A stretch of 64,000 nucleotides of DNA, from the NCBI RefSeq assembly GCF_900142565.1, contig NZ_FRBH01000013.1:1-64000 (forward strand). Direction: 5' to 3'. The notes under the pieces are model-generated. The model made no database searches. It had not been told where the DNA came from and saw only the letters and a list, made by a program, of their open reading frames with translations. Below are positions 18,580 through 27,993 of the stretch, one piece after another. The translations under genes were made by a program, and so were the position numbers. This stretch comes from Chishuiella changwenlii (lineage in GTDB: Bacteria > Bacteroidota > Bacteroidia > Flavobacteriales > Weeksellaceae). The stretch's first letter is position 1, and each line of letters begins with the position of its first letter.

Positions 18580-19434
18580 TTAATTGGCACTAACCCTTGT
18601 CATTCTTAAATATTTTGTATAGTCTGATGCTACATTTTTCAATATTCCAGCGCCATTTCCATAAGTAGGAGCTAGCTCTGGTTTTACTACGACAACTCTA
18701 ATTCTGTCATTTACATTTAAATGAACAATTGTTGGTGGCAATATAATGGTTTGTGTAGCATTAGAAACTCCAACATCATAAGGTGAAGTTGTCCCAGCAA
18801 TAGCATTCCATGTGTTACCAGCATCTGTCGATTTCATGAAAACGAATGTTACACTTGTAAAATTAGAATTATCTGTTGTTGTACTTTTTGCAGGATTGAA
18901 GCTAAAATTAGAAAGTATTCTGTATTCTCCTTCGGTATTAATTCTAAATGTACGATTGTTGTTTAATAATTGTATATCAGTAGGGTTGTCGATAGAGATT
19001 TCATCTTGTCCCCAAAGTACAACAACTTCGTTACTCTCAGTTGCATTTAAATTAGTTACTTGATTATTTGTAAAAGCTTGTATTGTACTCGATCTCAAAA
19101 CAAATTGATTGGTTTGTTTCAGGGCAATAATTTCGCTATATGTTGTAAACTTTTGCCACAATGAATTTTGCCAAAAATAGATTGTATTTGCTGCAACAGC
19201 ATTACTATCTGTTCCATTTGCTGCTTGATTAAATACAAGTAAACCATTTACAGGGTTAGGAATTGTTGTAACATCATTTTTTCCTAATAAATTTACTTTT
19301 GGTAATAGTACTCCTTTATTTGTTGATGCTACATCTAGTAAAGCTGATGAATGTGGAGTGTTTGTTCCAATTCCAACTTGTGCAAACGAAATCATTCCTA
19401 TTAATAAAAATGAAATTAATTTTAGATTCTTCAT
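18580..19434 (-). CDS. Exported VGIGT-type surface protein, paralogue 3
   Basis: This 284-residue protein has a signal peptide ending at FAQ, and the mature protein begins VGIGTNTPHSSALLDVAST followed by KGVLLPKV. That opening is shared by a large Bacteroidota group of secreted, tail-fibre- or adhesin-like beta proteins. The middle has IPNPVNGLLVFN and a YFWQNSLWQKF segment, matching the two upstream paralogues (YYWNGTSWIDL, YYWNGTRWSNI). The C-terminal half is beta-rich and contains F..STDAGNTWNAI, again common to all three. No enzymatic motif or T9SS sorting domain is visible. It lies 6 bp after paralogue 2, so the three form one operon. Function unknown. Confidence 0.75.
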   Translation of the reverse strand: MKNLKLISFLLIGMISFAQVGIGTNTPHSSALLDVASTNKGVLLPKVNLLGKNDVTTIPNPVNGLLVFNQAANGTDSNAVAANTIYFWQNSLWQKFTTYSEIIALKQTNQFVLRSSTIQAFTNNQVTNLNATESNEVVVLWGQDEISIDNPTDIQLLNNNRTFRINTEGEYRILSNFSFNPAKSTTTDNSNFTSVTFVFMKSTDAGNTWNAIAGTTSPYDVGVSNATQTIILPPTIVHLNVNDRIRVVVVKPELAPTYGNGAGILKNVASDYTKYLRMTRVSAN

Positions 19435-19440
19435 TTATAT

Positions 19441-20349
19441 TTAGTTTAATCGTTGAATTCTAATTAATCGAGAATATGCTAATCCAGTACCAGGTTCTAT
19501 ATTTAAATTACCATTTGCACCATGATTATTTGTAATTGCTCCTTTACCAATTGCCAATCTTACTAAACTATTTGTTGTTAAATTCATTACAAATGGCGCT
19601 ATCATTACAGAGCGGTTACGATCTCCCGTTCCTACTCCCCAAATAGAACTCGTTTTTGATATATTTGTCCATGTACTTCCATTATCAGTAGAAACTTGCA
19701 CAAACAAATCTAATCCTGCTGTACATGTACTTTCTGTAGACTGTGTAGTACAGTTTACAGGAACCCAAGGATTATAGCCAATGTAACCTGTAATCTCAAA
19801 ACGACCTCCCGATAATATTCTAAAATTATTGTTAGACAATTGTACTCTGTTCCCTACATTAACACTCATAGCTCCAGTGCTTTCTTCAGCAAAATTTACA
19901 ACCGTATTTTCTCCGGTATTAAAATTAGTTTTGTTAATTGCCTGAGTTCCTCTATTTGCAACAATGTAAATCTGTGGATATAATTCTGTCTCAAAAGTCT
20001 GAGAGGTTGCTAAATCTATCCAGCTTGTCCCATTCCAATAATAAAACATATTCGCTTTTATTAAATCATCAGAAGGTGAATCTGTCGTATTAAATATCAT
20101 TAATCCAGTAGCTGGATTGGGAATTGTTGTTATATCGGTTCTATTTTGTAAAGCTACACGAGGAAATAGCATTCCTTTTTTTCCATTTGCAGGAAGACTA
20201 TCTGCATTTACTTCTAATATAGCAGATGATTGCGGGTTTGATGTTCCAATTCCAACACCCGAATTTGTATTTTGACCTAAAGCGAAAGTTCCAAAAACAA
20301 TTAATAAAAATTGAAGCGTTTTCTTTAAGTTCTTATTATTGAATATCAT
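19441..20349 (-). CDS. Exported VGIGT-type surface protein, paralogue 2
   Basis: This 302-residue protein has a signal peptide to about residue 25 and mature start NTNSGVGIGTSNPQSSAIL. It shares with its neighbours KGMLFPRV, IPNPATGLMIFN, FYYWNGTSWIDLAT and the C-terminal VSTDNGSTWTNISK ... WGV block. Its start codon overlaps the end of paralogue 1 by 14 bp, so expression is likely coupled. The mature protein contains three Cys close together (VNCTTQSTESTCTAG), absent from paralogue 3. Probably a structural surface or secreted protein; partner and ligand unknown. Confidence 0.75.
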   Translation of the reverse strand: MIFNNKNLKKTLQFLLIVFGTFALGQNTNSGVGIGTSNPQSSAILEVNADSLPANGKKGMLFPRVALQNRTDITTIPNPATGLMIFNTTDSPSDDLIKANMFYYWNGTSWIDLATSQTFETELYPQIYIVANRGTQAINKTNFNTGENTVVNFAEESTGAMSVNVGNRVQLSNNNFRILSGGRFEITGYIGYNPWVPVNCTTQSTESTCTAGLDLFVQVSTDNGSTWTNISKTSSIWGVGTGDRNRSVMIAPFVMNLTTNSLVRLAIGKGAITNNHGANGNLNIEPGTGLAYSRLIRIQRLN

Positions 20350-21247
20350 AATCTAATAATGTTAGGGTAAGATTTTTAGAAATAGGATTTCTAGTTGATG
20401 TTACAATTGCTGGTAAAGCTGCAGATGGTGAAGTTGCAGGATTTTCTCCATGAATAGAAGAAGCATCACTTAACGCAAATGGATTTTGAACAACCATTCT
20501 TAGCAATTGTCCTCTTGTAAGGTTTAGCGGAGTAGAAATTAATACCGCTGTTTTCGTAAGATTATTGGTTTTTATTCCCCATAATGTTCTATTTCCAATT
20601 ACATCTGTCCATGTAGAACCGTTGTTATTTGAAATTTGTAATTTAATATTCAATGCACATCCTCTTTGAGGTGAACCAATTGTTATTCTATTCGGATTAT
20701 AGTTTACAAAACCAGATACTTCATATAATCCCGTTATATTAATAGTAAATGTGTTATTCCCTGTTTTTGATGCTATATCTCCTGAATTAATTACGACATC
20801 TGTATCTAAAAAACTAACTGGCAATCCTCCATTAGCTGCACTTGTAGAATTAATTTCTGCATACGTGAATGATTGATTTGATGTAGAATTGAAACTAATT
20901 GAACGATTAGAAAGGTATCTTTCTAAAAGATTAGTTGTTCCTATATTTGACCATCTTGTTCCATTCCAATAATAGAATCTGTTTGCAAAAACTTCATTAG
21001 GATAAGTTCCTGCATCCAATAAATTATAAATTAATAAACCTACAGCTGGTGATGGAATTGTTTGTGTGTCTACAGCACTATTAAGATTAACTTTAGGACC
21101 TAAAAATCCTTTCTTATTACTATTACTACTATTACTACTATTTAGTTCTAGTATAGCAGATGGATCAATAGTAGAAGTACCAATACCAACCTGTGCATTT
21201 ACATTGCAAACAACCCAAAAAATTAAAAAGAAAAAAAACTTACTCAT
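20336..21247 (-). CDS. Exported VGIGT-type surface protein, paralogue 1
   Basis: This 303-residue protein is the first gene of the three-gene set. The signal peptide ends at NAQ, and the mature start is VGIGTSTIDPSAILEL. A short Asn/Ser tract (NSSNSSNSSNSNKK, about residues 33-46) is encoded by a trinucleotide run at 21114-21140 that could change length in frame. Shared family blocks are KGFLGPKV, IPSPAVGLLIYN, FYYWNGTRWSNI and ISNNNGSTWTDVIGN-RTLWGI. A -7 box lies about 60 bp upstream. The ECF sigma and anti-sigma genes lie immediately upstream on the same strand, which suggests but does not prove control by that sigma factor. Confidence 0.75.
   Translation of the reverse strand: MSKFFFFLIFWVVCNVNAQVGIGTSTIDPSAILELNSSNSSNSNKKGFLGPKVNLNSAVDTQTIPSPAVGLLIYNLLDAGTYPNEVFANRFYYWNGTRWSNIGTTNLLERYLSNRSISFNSTSNQSFTYAEINSTSAANGGLPVSFLDTDVVINSGDIASKTGNNTFTINITGLYEVSGFVNYNPNRITIGSPQRGCALNIKLQISNNNGSTWTDVIGNRTLWGIKTNNLTKTAVLISTPLNLTRGQLLRMVVQNPFALSDASSIHGENPATSPSAALPAIVTSTRNPISKNLTLTLLDYDIQ
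21114..21140 (-). repeat. Trinucleotide run inside a surface-protein gene
   Basis: Nine TTA/CTA triplets in a row on the plus strand encode the Asn/Ser tract of the surface protein on the minus strand. Slippage here would add or remove Ser or Asn residues without a frameshift. Confidence 0.6.
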
Positions 21248-21305
21248 ATTCTAAATTTTCATTTGTCAGAAAATAATAATTTCTAAACTAAATGAATTTC
21301 AGCGC

Positions 21306-21313
21306 CAAAGATA
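21306..21313 (-). promoter_or_regulatory. -7-like box upstream of the three surface-protein genes
   Basis: Minus-strand TATCTTTG matches TAnnTTTG, 59 bp upstream of the first ATG. If used, these genes follow the housekeeping sigma factor rather than only the ECF factor. Confidence 0.4.
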
Positions 21314-21417
21314 TAAAGTCTATTTGATTTTTATATACTTAGCTAATCATAAATGTTTCTTAATTATGATATTTTTCAGGGATTCAGAAGATGTGAAAGT
21401 TGTTTTTTGTAAGTGTT

Positions 21418-22419
21418 TTATTTTTGATAATAAGTAAAAATTTCCTTCTTATTTCGCTCTAATAAGTTAATAAGATTAGGATTCATTTTCGATTCATTTG
21501 TTCTTAAAATGATTTTATCAGCTGTTTTTTCAAAGCTAATTGTAACCGTTTTATTAACGAATGTAATTTTATTGTTGGTCTTTTTTTCTAACCTAAAACT
21601 TGTGCGTACAATATCTGTTTTTGCAACAAATTTTAGTGGTTTATAAATAATATTGTCAGCATTATTAACTTTTTTATCTGTAGATACTGCAAGTCCTGGT
21701 GTTACTTCTAAATTATTAATTGATGGAGACTGTTGATTACTCGCAACCTTATTAGATAATCTTTGTTCAGCCATTTCTTTATTCTCTGATTGAGAACTTT
21801 CATTTAATCTTGACATTCCTCTAATTACAACTGGAGCATTTTGCTTAGCAGCAATAGTATCTTGAGAAGAAAACTTTCTCAATTTAGAATTTAGAGCCAA
21901 TTGATCATTTTTTTCTATAGAATCTAGCGCTTGTGTTCTTAACAAAGAAATATCTGGAATTAATCTATCATTCGTATTTAATTCATTTTGATTCTCTAAA
22001 TTATTTTGAATGATTCCTTCATCTGCGATTCTTTGAGGAGATTTTTCAACCTCATCATTTCTTACAATAGAAGAAGAGGGTTGAATATCAGATTCTGGTA
22101 TTTCGATTATTTCCATTTCCTCATCCGATTTTCTTAAGTCTTCTATATTGGGATTAATTGTCTTTACAACGTTTAATAGTGATTGATTATCTGCATTAAT
22201 ATTCATCACAAAAAGAATAAAATAAGGAATAGCTATAAGAGCAAAAACAGCAGCAGAAGACCATACACTAGAAATAAACTCTCTTAGTGGTTTTTTCTTC
22301 TTCTCTTGATTCTGTAAACCAGTTTCAATTCGCTTCCAAACCAAATCTCTCGGTTTTTCGCTCACAGATTCTTTACTTCCTTTTCGAAATAATTCTTCTA
22401 TTGGATCATCAGACATCAC
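21418..22419 (-). CDS. Putative membrane anti-sigma factor
   Basis: This 333-residue protein has a cytoplasmic N-terminal part of about 50 residues (IEELFRKGSKESVSEKPRDLVWKRIETGL), one membrane segment (about 53-72, AAVFALIAIPYFILFVM) and a long, polar, Ser/Asn/Lys-rich periplasmic part with a small structured C-terminus. Its ATG overlaps the stop of the ECF sigma gene (ATGA), which is the classic arrangement of a sigma factor and its membrane anchor. No zinc-binding HxxxCxxC motif is seen, so it would be a non-ZAS type. The anti-sigma role is inferred from position and topology, not from a recognised domain. Confidence 0.6.
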   Translation of the reverse strand: MMSDDPIEELFRKGSKESVSEKPRDLVWKRIETGLQNQEKKKKPLREFISSVWSSAAVFALIAIPYFILFVMNINADNQSLLNVVKTINPNIEDLRKSDEEMEIIEIPESDIQPSSSIVRNDEVEKSPQRIADEGIIQNNLENQNELNTNDRLIPDISLLRTQALDSIEKNDQLALNSKLRKFSSQDTIAAKQNAPVVIRGMSRLNESSQSENKEMAEQRLSNKVASNQQSPSINNLEVTPGLAVSTDKKVNNADNIIYKPLKFVAKTDIVRTSFRLEKKTNNKITFVNKTVTISFEKTADKIILRTNESKMNPNLINLLERNKKEIFTYYQK

Positions 22420-22958
22420 GATAAATTTGATTTTAGATTATCATTCTTACTTAACATTTCCTTTAATTTCGTCTTCGCTAAATTAAGTTGCGATTTTGAC
22501 GTTCCTTCTGTAATTCCTAAATTTTCTGCTATTTCTTTATGTTTATAACCTTCTATAACAAAAAGTGTAAAGACAAGTTTACAACCTTCTGGCAAATAAT
22601 TTAGAAGCTTCATTATATCACTTTCCTCCAATTGCTGAGAAGCTTCCTCTGTAGATGGAATAGAATAGGAGTAATCATCTACATTAAGATGAAAAATCTT
22701 TGTTTTCCTTAACTCCATTAAACATTCATTAACCATAATACGATGCATCCAACCTTCAAAATTACCTTCAAAAGAAAATTTACTGATATTCTGAAAAATC
22801 TTCATAAAGCCTTTTACTAAAACATCTTCTGCTTGTTGTATATCTGTAAAATAGCGTTTACAAACGGCAAAAAAACGTGCGTCATATTTTTCGTAAAGCA
22901 AACGTTGTGCTTTCGAATCGTTATCGATACAAGCTTTTATGAGTTGTTTTTCGTCCAA
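22416..22958 (-). CDS. ECF-type RNA polymerase sigma factor
   Basis: This 180-residue protein has region sigma-2 (about 10-80: LIKACIDNDSKAQRLLYEKYDARFFAVCKRYFTD ... DVLVKGFMKIFQNI) and region sigma-4 (about 125-170: LPEGCKLVFTLFVIEGYKHKEIAENLGITEGTSKSQLNLAKTKL), with no regions 1 or 3, which defines an ECF factor. It should direct RNA polymerase to a small regulon. It is co-transcribed with the overlapping putative anti-sigma gene; three surface-protein genes follow on the same strand. No matching -35/-10 pair could be assigned. Confidence 0.93.
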   Translation of the reverse strand: MDEKQLIKACIDNDSKAQRLLYEKYDARFFAVCKRYFTDIQQAEDVLVKGFMKIFQNISKFSFEGNFEGWMHRIMVNECLMELRKTKIFHLNVDDYSYSIPSTEEASQQLEESDIMKLLNYLPEGCKLVFTLFVIEGYKHKEIAENLGITEGTSKSQLNLAKTKLKEMLSKNDNLKSNLS

Positions 22959-23053
22959 TCGTTTTCTTTGTTCTTAATTAAGATGCGAAAATTACGTTTA
23001 TGGTTGGTTTATTTGCGCAAACATTTTGTTAAAGTTCTTAAAACTTATTGTCA

Positions 23054-23096
23054 AAAACTAATAAAGTCGCTTTTAAAAAGCGACTTTATTAGTTTT
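23054..23096 (-). terminator. Long perfect hairpin terminator of the second susCD operon
   Basis: Two 21-bp perfectly complementary arms (23054-23074 and 23076-23096, core AAAGTCGCTTTT/AAAAGCGACTTT) with a one-base centre, 17 bp beyond the SusD stop. The core sequence is repeated at 33423-33446. Confidence 0.85.
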
Positions 23097-23112
23097 GATA
23101 TTATATTACACC

Positions 23113-24876
23113 TTAATACCCATCATTTTGTGTAAATACATTCGATGCATCTATTGTTGCTTGTGGTATCGGATAAATTCTTCTTGTAGGGGCAGTTACA
23201 GCTTTTGCAGTTCTTGCTTCTTCAAATTTCCCGAAACGTATTAGTTGTTTTCTTCTAACTAATTCCCAATATGTTTCGAATGCAATTTCTTTTACTAAAG
23301 TAGCTTCATCTAAACTTGTAAGCGCAACACCAGGTGCATTGTTAAATAATGCTTCTCTTGTTCTGGTTGTTCTTAGAATATTAACATCAGCTAACGCAGC
23401 GCTTGTATTTCCTTTTCTAAAGTAAGCTTCTGCTCTTAATGTATATATTCCTCCTAAACGAAATAATGAGATATTTACACTACCATTTCCATTGTTTCCG
23501 AAACTAGGATCAAACTCGTACTTAAATACACGAGCACCTCTGTTAATTTGATTTTGAGAAAGAACAGCTTGTAATGGATTATCAAAGTTATACTCTGGAG
23601 TAAAATCAACAGCTAAGTTTGTATTTTTCTCCATTTTTAATGGGTTTACTTTTATACGTCCATTTACCATTTCAAAAGCTCCACTCGCTAAAATAGTTGG
23701 TCCATATTGTAAACCTGCCTGAATTCCTCTATTAAAATGGAACCAAGGTTTTCCTGTTCCTTCTACTAAACTTGTTGCTGGCATACTAACATCTGTTCCA
23801 TCGTTCATAAACCATGTTCCATCTCCATATTGGTAATGTCTGTGGAAACGAGGATCTTCATGATTTCCGTCCCAACTATGGTAAAACTCTGGTGTAGTAG
23901 CTGTAGCATTAGTTCCTCTATTATCTGGAGACGGTTTTTGTGCGCGCTCTAAAGGCATATAAGCAAAACTATTCGAACTGTTTCTTAAACTATTTGAAGT
24001 TGCTTTTTGTACAACAGCAAATATTAACTCAGTTCCATTATCATTACTGATATCAAAATTACGGAAGAAATTAGTTTCTAATTTATAACGTCCAGAATCA
24101 ATTAATAGAGAAGTATATTCTATTACTTTATCCATGTCAGTACCTGCTCCATTTACAGCTGTTTCATTAAAATTAAATGAATTTGAATATCGATTTTTTA
24201 ATACAGCTCTGTTCATGTACATTTCCGCTAACAAAGCATAAGCTGCTTGTTTTGTAAATCTTCCCATGTGAGTAGATTGCTCTCCAACGTTTGCTAAATT
24301 TGGTAATAAACCTTCTACTTCTGTAATTAACTCATCAATTGCAACATCTGCTTTTCTTACAACAATTTCTGCATTAACATCCATTGGATCTCTGTAAGGA
24401 GCTTGTCCGTATAATTCTAATGTATTATATGTGTAAAACGCTAATAATCCTTTTGCTTCGGCTAAAAATAATTGTTTATTTGCTACCTCACTTTTCTCAA
24501 TTGCTTGTATAGCTGTTAAAGATTTAGTGATTCCGAAATTTAAAGCATCCCAAGCCGATTTAATTTGTGGATTAGAAGCATCCCATGTAAATTCTGATAA
24601 TGCTCTCCATTTACCACCATCTCCCCAGTCACTTCCTCGTGTTGGTAGAATAGCTTCGTCTGTAGAATATTCTTGTAAACAGAATACATTTCCGTGATCT
24701 ACGAAAGTTCCGTCTCCTAATTGTCCGTATGCTGCAGCAATTGCATTTTCTGGACTTGATGATTCTGAACCTAATCTTTCGTCAACTACTTGTTCTTCTA
24801 AATCTGTACAACTTAAAAAATTTACAGAAAGTAATGCGATGAATAGGTAAGATATTTTGATTGTTTTTAATTTCAT
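23113..24876 (-). CDS. SusD/RagB family outer-membrane lipoprotein
   Basis: This 587-residue protein has a lipoprotein signal peptide with lipobox FLSC (Cys23). It follows the classic RagB/SusD plan: an N-terminal TPR-rich region (AIAAAYGQLGDGT ... AEAKGLLAFYTYNTLELYGQAPYRDP), a variable ligand region, and the C-terminal block SLFRLGGIYTLRAEAYFRKGNTSAALADVNILRTTR ending RRIYPIPQATIDASNVFTQNDGY. It lies 17 bp downstream of its SusC partner and should cap that channel at the cell surface. No glycoside hydrolase, lyase or peptidase is adjacent on the same strand, so the substrate is open. Confidence 0.95.
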   Translation of the reverse strand: MKLKTIKISYLFIALLSVNFLSCTDLEEQVVDERLGSESSSPENAIAAAYGQLGDGTFVDHGNVFCLQEYSTDEAILPTRGSDWGDGGKWRALSEFTWDASNPQIKSAWDALNFGITKSLTAIQAIEKSEVANKQLFLAEAKGLLAFYTYNTLELYGQAPYRDPMDVNAEIVVRKADVAIDELITEVEGLLPNLANVGEQSTHMGRFTKQAAYALLAEMYMNRAVLKNRYSNSFNFNETAVNGAGTDMDKVIEYTSLLIDSGRYKLETNFFRNFDISNDNGTELIFAVVQKATSNSLRNSSNSFAYMPLERAQKPSPDNRGTNATATTPEFYHSWDGNHEDPRFHRHYQYGDGTWFMNDGTDVSMPATSLVEGTGKPWFHFNRGIQAGLQYGPTILASGAFEMVNGRIKVNPLKMEKNTNLAVDFTPEYNFDNPLQAVLSQNQINRGARVFKYEFDPSFGNNGNGSVNISLFRLGGIYTLRAEAYFRKGNTSAALADVNILRTTRTREALFNNAPGVALTSLDEATLVKEIAFETYWELVRRKQLIRFGKFEEARTAKAVTAPTRRIYPIPQATIDASNVFTQNDGY

Positions 24877-24893
24877 GATAATTAATTCTGTTG

Positions 24894-27800
24894 TTAAAAT
24901 TTTAAAGTTGCTCCAATCATAAATGTTTTCGCAGACGGATAAGTAGCATAATCAATTCCTAATGATTGATTTCCTGACGCAGCCTTAGAAGTATCAATTA
25001 ACGGATCATATCCACTGTAGTTTGTGATTGTCCATAAGTTTTGAGCACTTACATATAAGTTTAAACTCTTTACCCATTTTAATTGTTCAACTCCAAAATT
25101 ATAACCTAAACGAACATTATTTAGACGTAAGAAATCTGATTTTTCTAAATAAAGAGATGATAATTGTGGTAAGTTTTCTGCACTTGCTCCAGAAGTATAA
25201 TAATCTCTTAATAAGTTACGGTCTGATGCTAAATTGTTGATGTTTAAATTAAGGTTTGTATTATTCACTAAATACCCACCGGCTTGACCTATAAAAGAGA
25301 AAGCAAAATCAAACTTCTTATAACGCATGTAACTGTTAATTCCGTATGTTACTTTTGGAAGAGGACCTTCAAATATTTGTCTATCTTCTGTTCCTACAGA
25401 ACCGTTCCCATTTGTATCTTCATAAATGTATTTACCTTGTTCATCAATACCTAAATATTTTAGCATATAAAACGATCCTGCTTGGTACCCGTTTTTATAA
25501 ACATTTGCATAAACACCTGACATTCCTGGTCCAGAAATTTCTCCTGAATAAATCTCAGAAACTGGTAAGTCTTTTACTTTGTTAGATAATGTAGCAGCAT
25601 TTACATCTACTGTCCAAACGAAATCTGGTTGATTTATAATTTGAGAACCTAACGTTAATTCAAAACCTTTATTTTCAATTTTTCCATCTACATTTCGCCA
25701 AACAGTAGTTGTTGGGCTTAATGGTGCTGAAGGAATATTTAAAATTGGATCTAAAGTTGTTTTATTGTAGTACTCTAACGATCCGTATAATTTACTATTG
25801 AATAAACTAAAATCTACACCAAAGTTTGTTTGTTCAACAACCTCCCATTTCAAATTAGGATTAGCGGTTCTGTTAACCATAACACCATTAATCAAGTCAT
25901 TTTGGTTATATAACCAATATCCTGCAGAAGATGAAAGAGAAGAACTTGCTTGTGTTAACTTATTTTGTACTTCTTGGTTACCTGTTTGTCCCCAACTCGC
26001 TCTTAATTTTAATTCATTAATAACAGATGAACCTCTTAAAAACTCTTCTTTACTAATTGCCCAAGCAGCTGCTACAGAAGGAAAGTAACCATATTTGTTA
26101 TTCTCTCCAAAACGAGTAGAACCATCTGCACGTAACGAAGCTGTAAATAAATAACGGCTATCGTAGTTATAATTTACACGTCCAAAGTACGATTGTAATT
26201 CATTTTCTTGTGCATAACCTGGACTTGGAATAAATGGTGTACCTGAGTAACCTGGGTTATATTCTGGTGCAACACTAGATCCTTGAGCAGCAATGTTATT
26301 TAGACCGAAATAAGTTCCTGAAAATTCGAACTTTTGGTAAGAAAAACCAGCTAATAAATTAATATTATGTTTATTAAATGTTCTATCAAAAGTTAAGTAA
26401 TGCTCAATAAGTGTACTCAAAGACTCTAAATTACTTTGCGTGTACATTCCTGTAGGAGTTCTATCAGTAATATTCGGATACATTGTTGTGTTACGCTCCG
26501 AAGTCGATCTGTCTACTCCATAATTCAGTTTATAGTTTAAGCCAGGAAGAATTCGTAAAGTTGCCTCAACATTTCCTAAAACTCTAAATGTATTTGTGTG
26601 ATCTTTGTATTTGCTCAATAAATACATTGGGTTGTAATGAGCATTCATATTAAAGTTCGTGTATTCACCATTTTCATCAAAAACAGAACGAGTTGGATTT
26701 GCCATTAAAGCATGAATAACCAACTGACCGTCTGAACCTGCATTAGCTCCATTAGGTAAACCTGTTTCTTTAATATCACTGGCAGTTAAATTGAATTTAA
26801 CTTTTAAACGTTGATCGTCTAAGAAAGATTCCTCCGCATTAATACGAGCAGTTGTTCTTCTGAAATTACTTGTTTCAATAATTCCATCTTGATCCATGTG
26901 AGAAATCGAAGCGTAATAGCTTCCTGTATTTGTTTTCTTAGAAAATGAAAAGGCATGATTTTGAGAAACAGCAGTGCGGAATAATACATCTTGCCAATCA
27001 GTATTTCCTCCATGATCGTAAGAAGGAACTACGGCGCTTCTGTACTCATCAGCCTTCATTAAATCTAATTTCTTAATGACATTAGAAACACCAAAATAGG
27101 TATCATAAGTAAATATTGCATCACCTTTTTTACCTTGTTTTGTTGTAATTAAAACAACACCATTAGAACCTCTTGCTCCATAAATTGCAGCAGCAGAAGC
27201 ATCTTTAAGAACTGTTATCGATTCGATATCGCTTGTGTTCAAAAAGTTTAATGGATTTTTAGCACTAGAACTTCCTAAACCAACATTTGGTCCTCCAGAA
27301 CTTACATTTTCGTTACTTAACGGAACTCCATCAACTACGAATAATGGTGTGCTTCCACTACGAATAGAACCAATACCACGAATAGAAACATTCATTCCTG
27401 CTCCTGGTTCACCACTTGTTTGTACAACTCTAACACCAGCAACTTTTCCTTGGATTAAGTTATCCACAGAAATGTTCATTCCTTCTTTAAATTGCTCAGA
27501 ACTTAATTGACTTACAGATCCTGTTAAATCAGATTTTTTCTGTGTTCCGTATCCAACTAATGTTACTTCTTGTAAAGCAAGTTCGTCTGAAATAGAATCC
27601 ATTTGACTAACAACTCGAATTGTCATGTCTAGTGAACTAACAACTACTTTCTGAGAATTAAATCCTTCTAATTCTACATTTAAAGTTTGTCCAATTTCAG
27701 CATCAATCGAAAATAACCCGTTTTCATCCGTTAAGACTTCTTTACCTGTTTCTACAACAGTTACTTTTGCTCCCGAAACAGCAAAACCATTTTCGTCTTG

Positions 27801-27950
27801 TACAATTCCTTTTACAATCGCATCTTCTGCTTGTATTCCGAAATTAGAATTGTTGTTCAAAACCTTTGCTTCTGCCTTGTTACAGTACAAGAAAACAAAT
27901 GCCAAAGGAATTAGTTTTTTTAGTTTAAAAAGTTTAATTTTATGGTACAT
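24894..27950 (-). CDS. SusC/RagA family TonB-linked outer-membrane protein
   Basis: This 1018-residue transporter begins with an atypical signal region (KLKKLIPLAFVFLYCNKAEAK), then a carboxypeptidase-regulatory-like domain (about 45-112, VKGIVQDENGFAVSGAKVTV), the SusC motif VTLVGYGTQKKSDLTGSV, a plug (about 130-275 with GKVAGVRVV, SIRGIGSIRSGSTPLFVVDGVPL and VLKDASAAAIYGARGSNGVV) and a barrel ending FMIGATLKF. It works with the SusD gene 17 bp downstream to import a macromolecular nutrient. The 252-bp upstream gap contains a strong plus-strand terminator-like hairpin, but no TAnnTTTG box was found for this gene. Confidence 0.95.
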   Translation of the reverse strand: MYHKIKLFKLKKLIPLAFVFLYCNKAEAKVLNNNSNFGIQAEDAIVKGIVQDENGFAVSGAKVTVVETGKEVLTDENGLFSIDAEIGQTLNVELEGFNSQKVVVSSLDMTIRVVSQMDSISDELALQEVTLVGYGTQKKSDLTGSVSQLSSEQFKEGMNISVDNLIQGKVAGVRVVQTSGEPGAGMNVSIRGIGSIRSGSTPLFVVDGVPLSNENVSSGGPNVGLGSSSAKNPLNFLNTSDIESITVLKDASAAAIYGARGSNGVVLITTKQGKKGDAIFTYDTYFGVSNVIKKLDLMKADEYRSAVVPSYDHGGNTDWQDVLFRTAVSQNHAFSFSKKTNTGSYYASISHMDQDGIIETSNFRRTTARINAEESFLDDQRLKVKFNLTASDIKETGLPNGANAGSDGQLVIHALMANPTRSVFDENGEYTNFNMNAHYNPMYLLSKYKDHTNTFRVLGNVEATLRILPGLNYKLNYGVDRSTSERNTTMYPNITDRTPTGMYTQSNLESLSTLIEHYLTFDRTFNKHNINLLAGFSYQKFEFSGTYFGLNNIAAQGSSVAPEYNPGYSGTPFIPSPGYAQENELQSYFGRVNYNYDSRYLFTASLRADGSTRFGENNKYGYFPSVAAAWAISKEEFLRGSSVINELKLRASWGQTGNQEVQNKLTQASSSLSSSAGYWLYNQNDLINGVMVNRTANPNLKWEVVEQTNFGVDFSLFNSKLYGSLEYYNKTTLDPILNIPSAPLSPTTTVWRNVDGKIENKGFELTLGSQIINQPDFVWTVDVNAATLSNKVKDLPVSEIYSGEISGPGMSGVYANVYKNGYQAGSFYMLKYLGIDEQGKYIYEDTNGNGSVGTEDRQIFEGPLPKVTYGINSYMRYKKFDFAFSFIGQAGGYLVNNTNLNLNINNLASDRNLLRDYYTSGASAENLPQLSSLYLEKSDFLRLNNVRLGYNFGVEQLKWVKSLNLYVSAQNLWTITNYSGYDPLIDTSKAASGNQSLGIDYATYPSAKTFMIGATLKF

Positions 27951-27993
27951 ATCATTAAGTAAAGTATCACATTTACGATGCTTAATTTAGAGT

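Noticed and set aside
21114-21140. Short triplet run as a CRISPR-like or satellite array
   Set aside because: No spacer-repeat structure; it is a coding trinucleotide run.
27235-27510. 91-codon plus-strand frame opposite the second SusC plug
   Set aside because: Composition mirrors the opposite strand of the conserved plug; no independent evidence.
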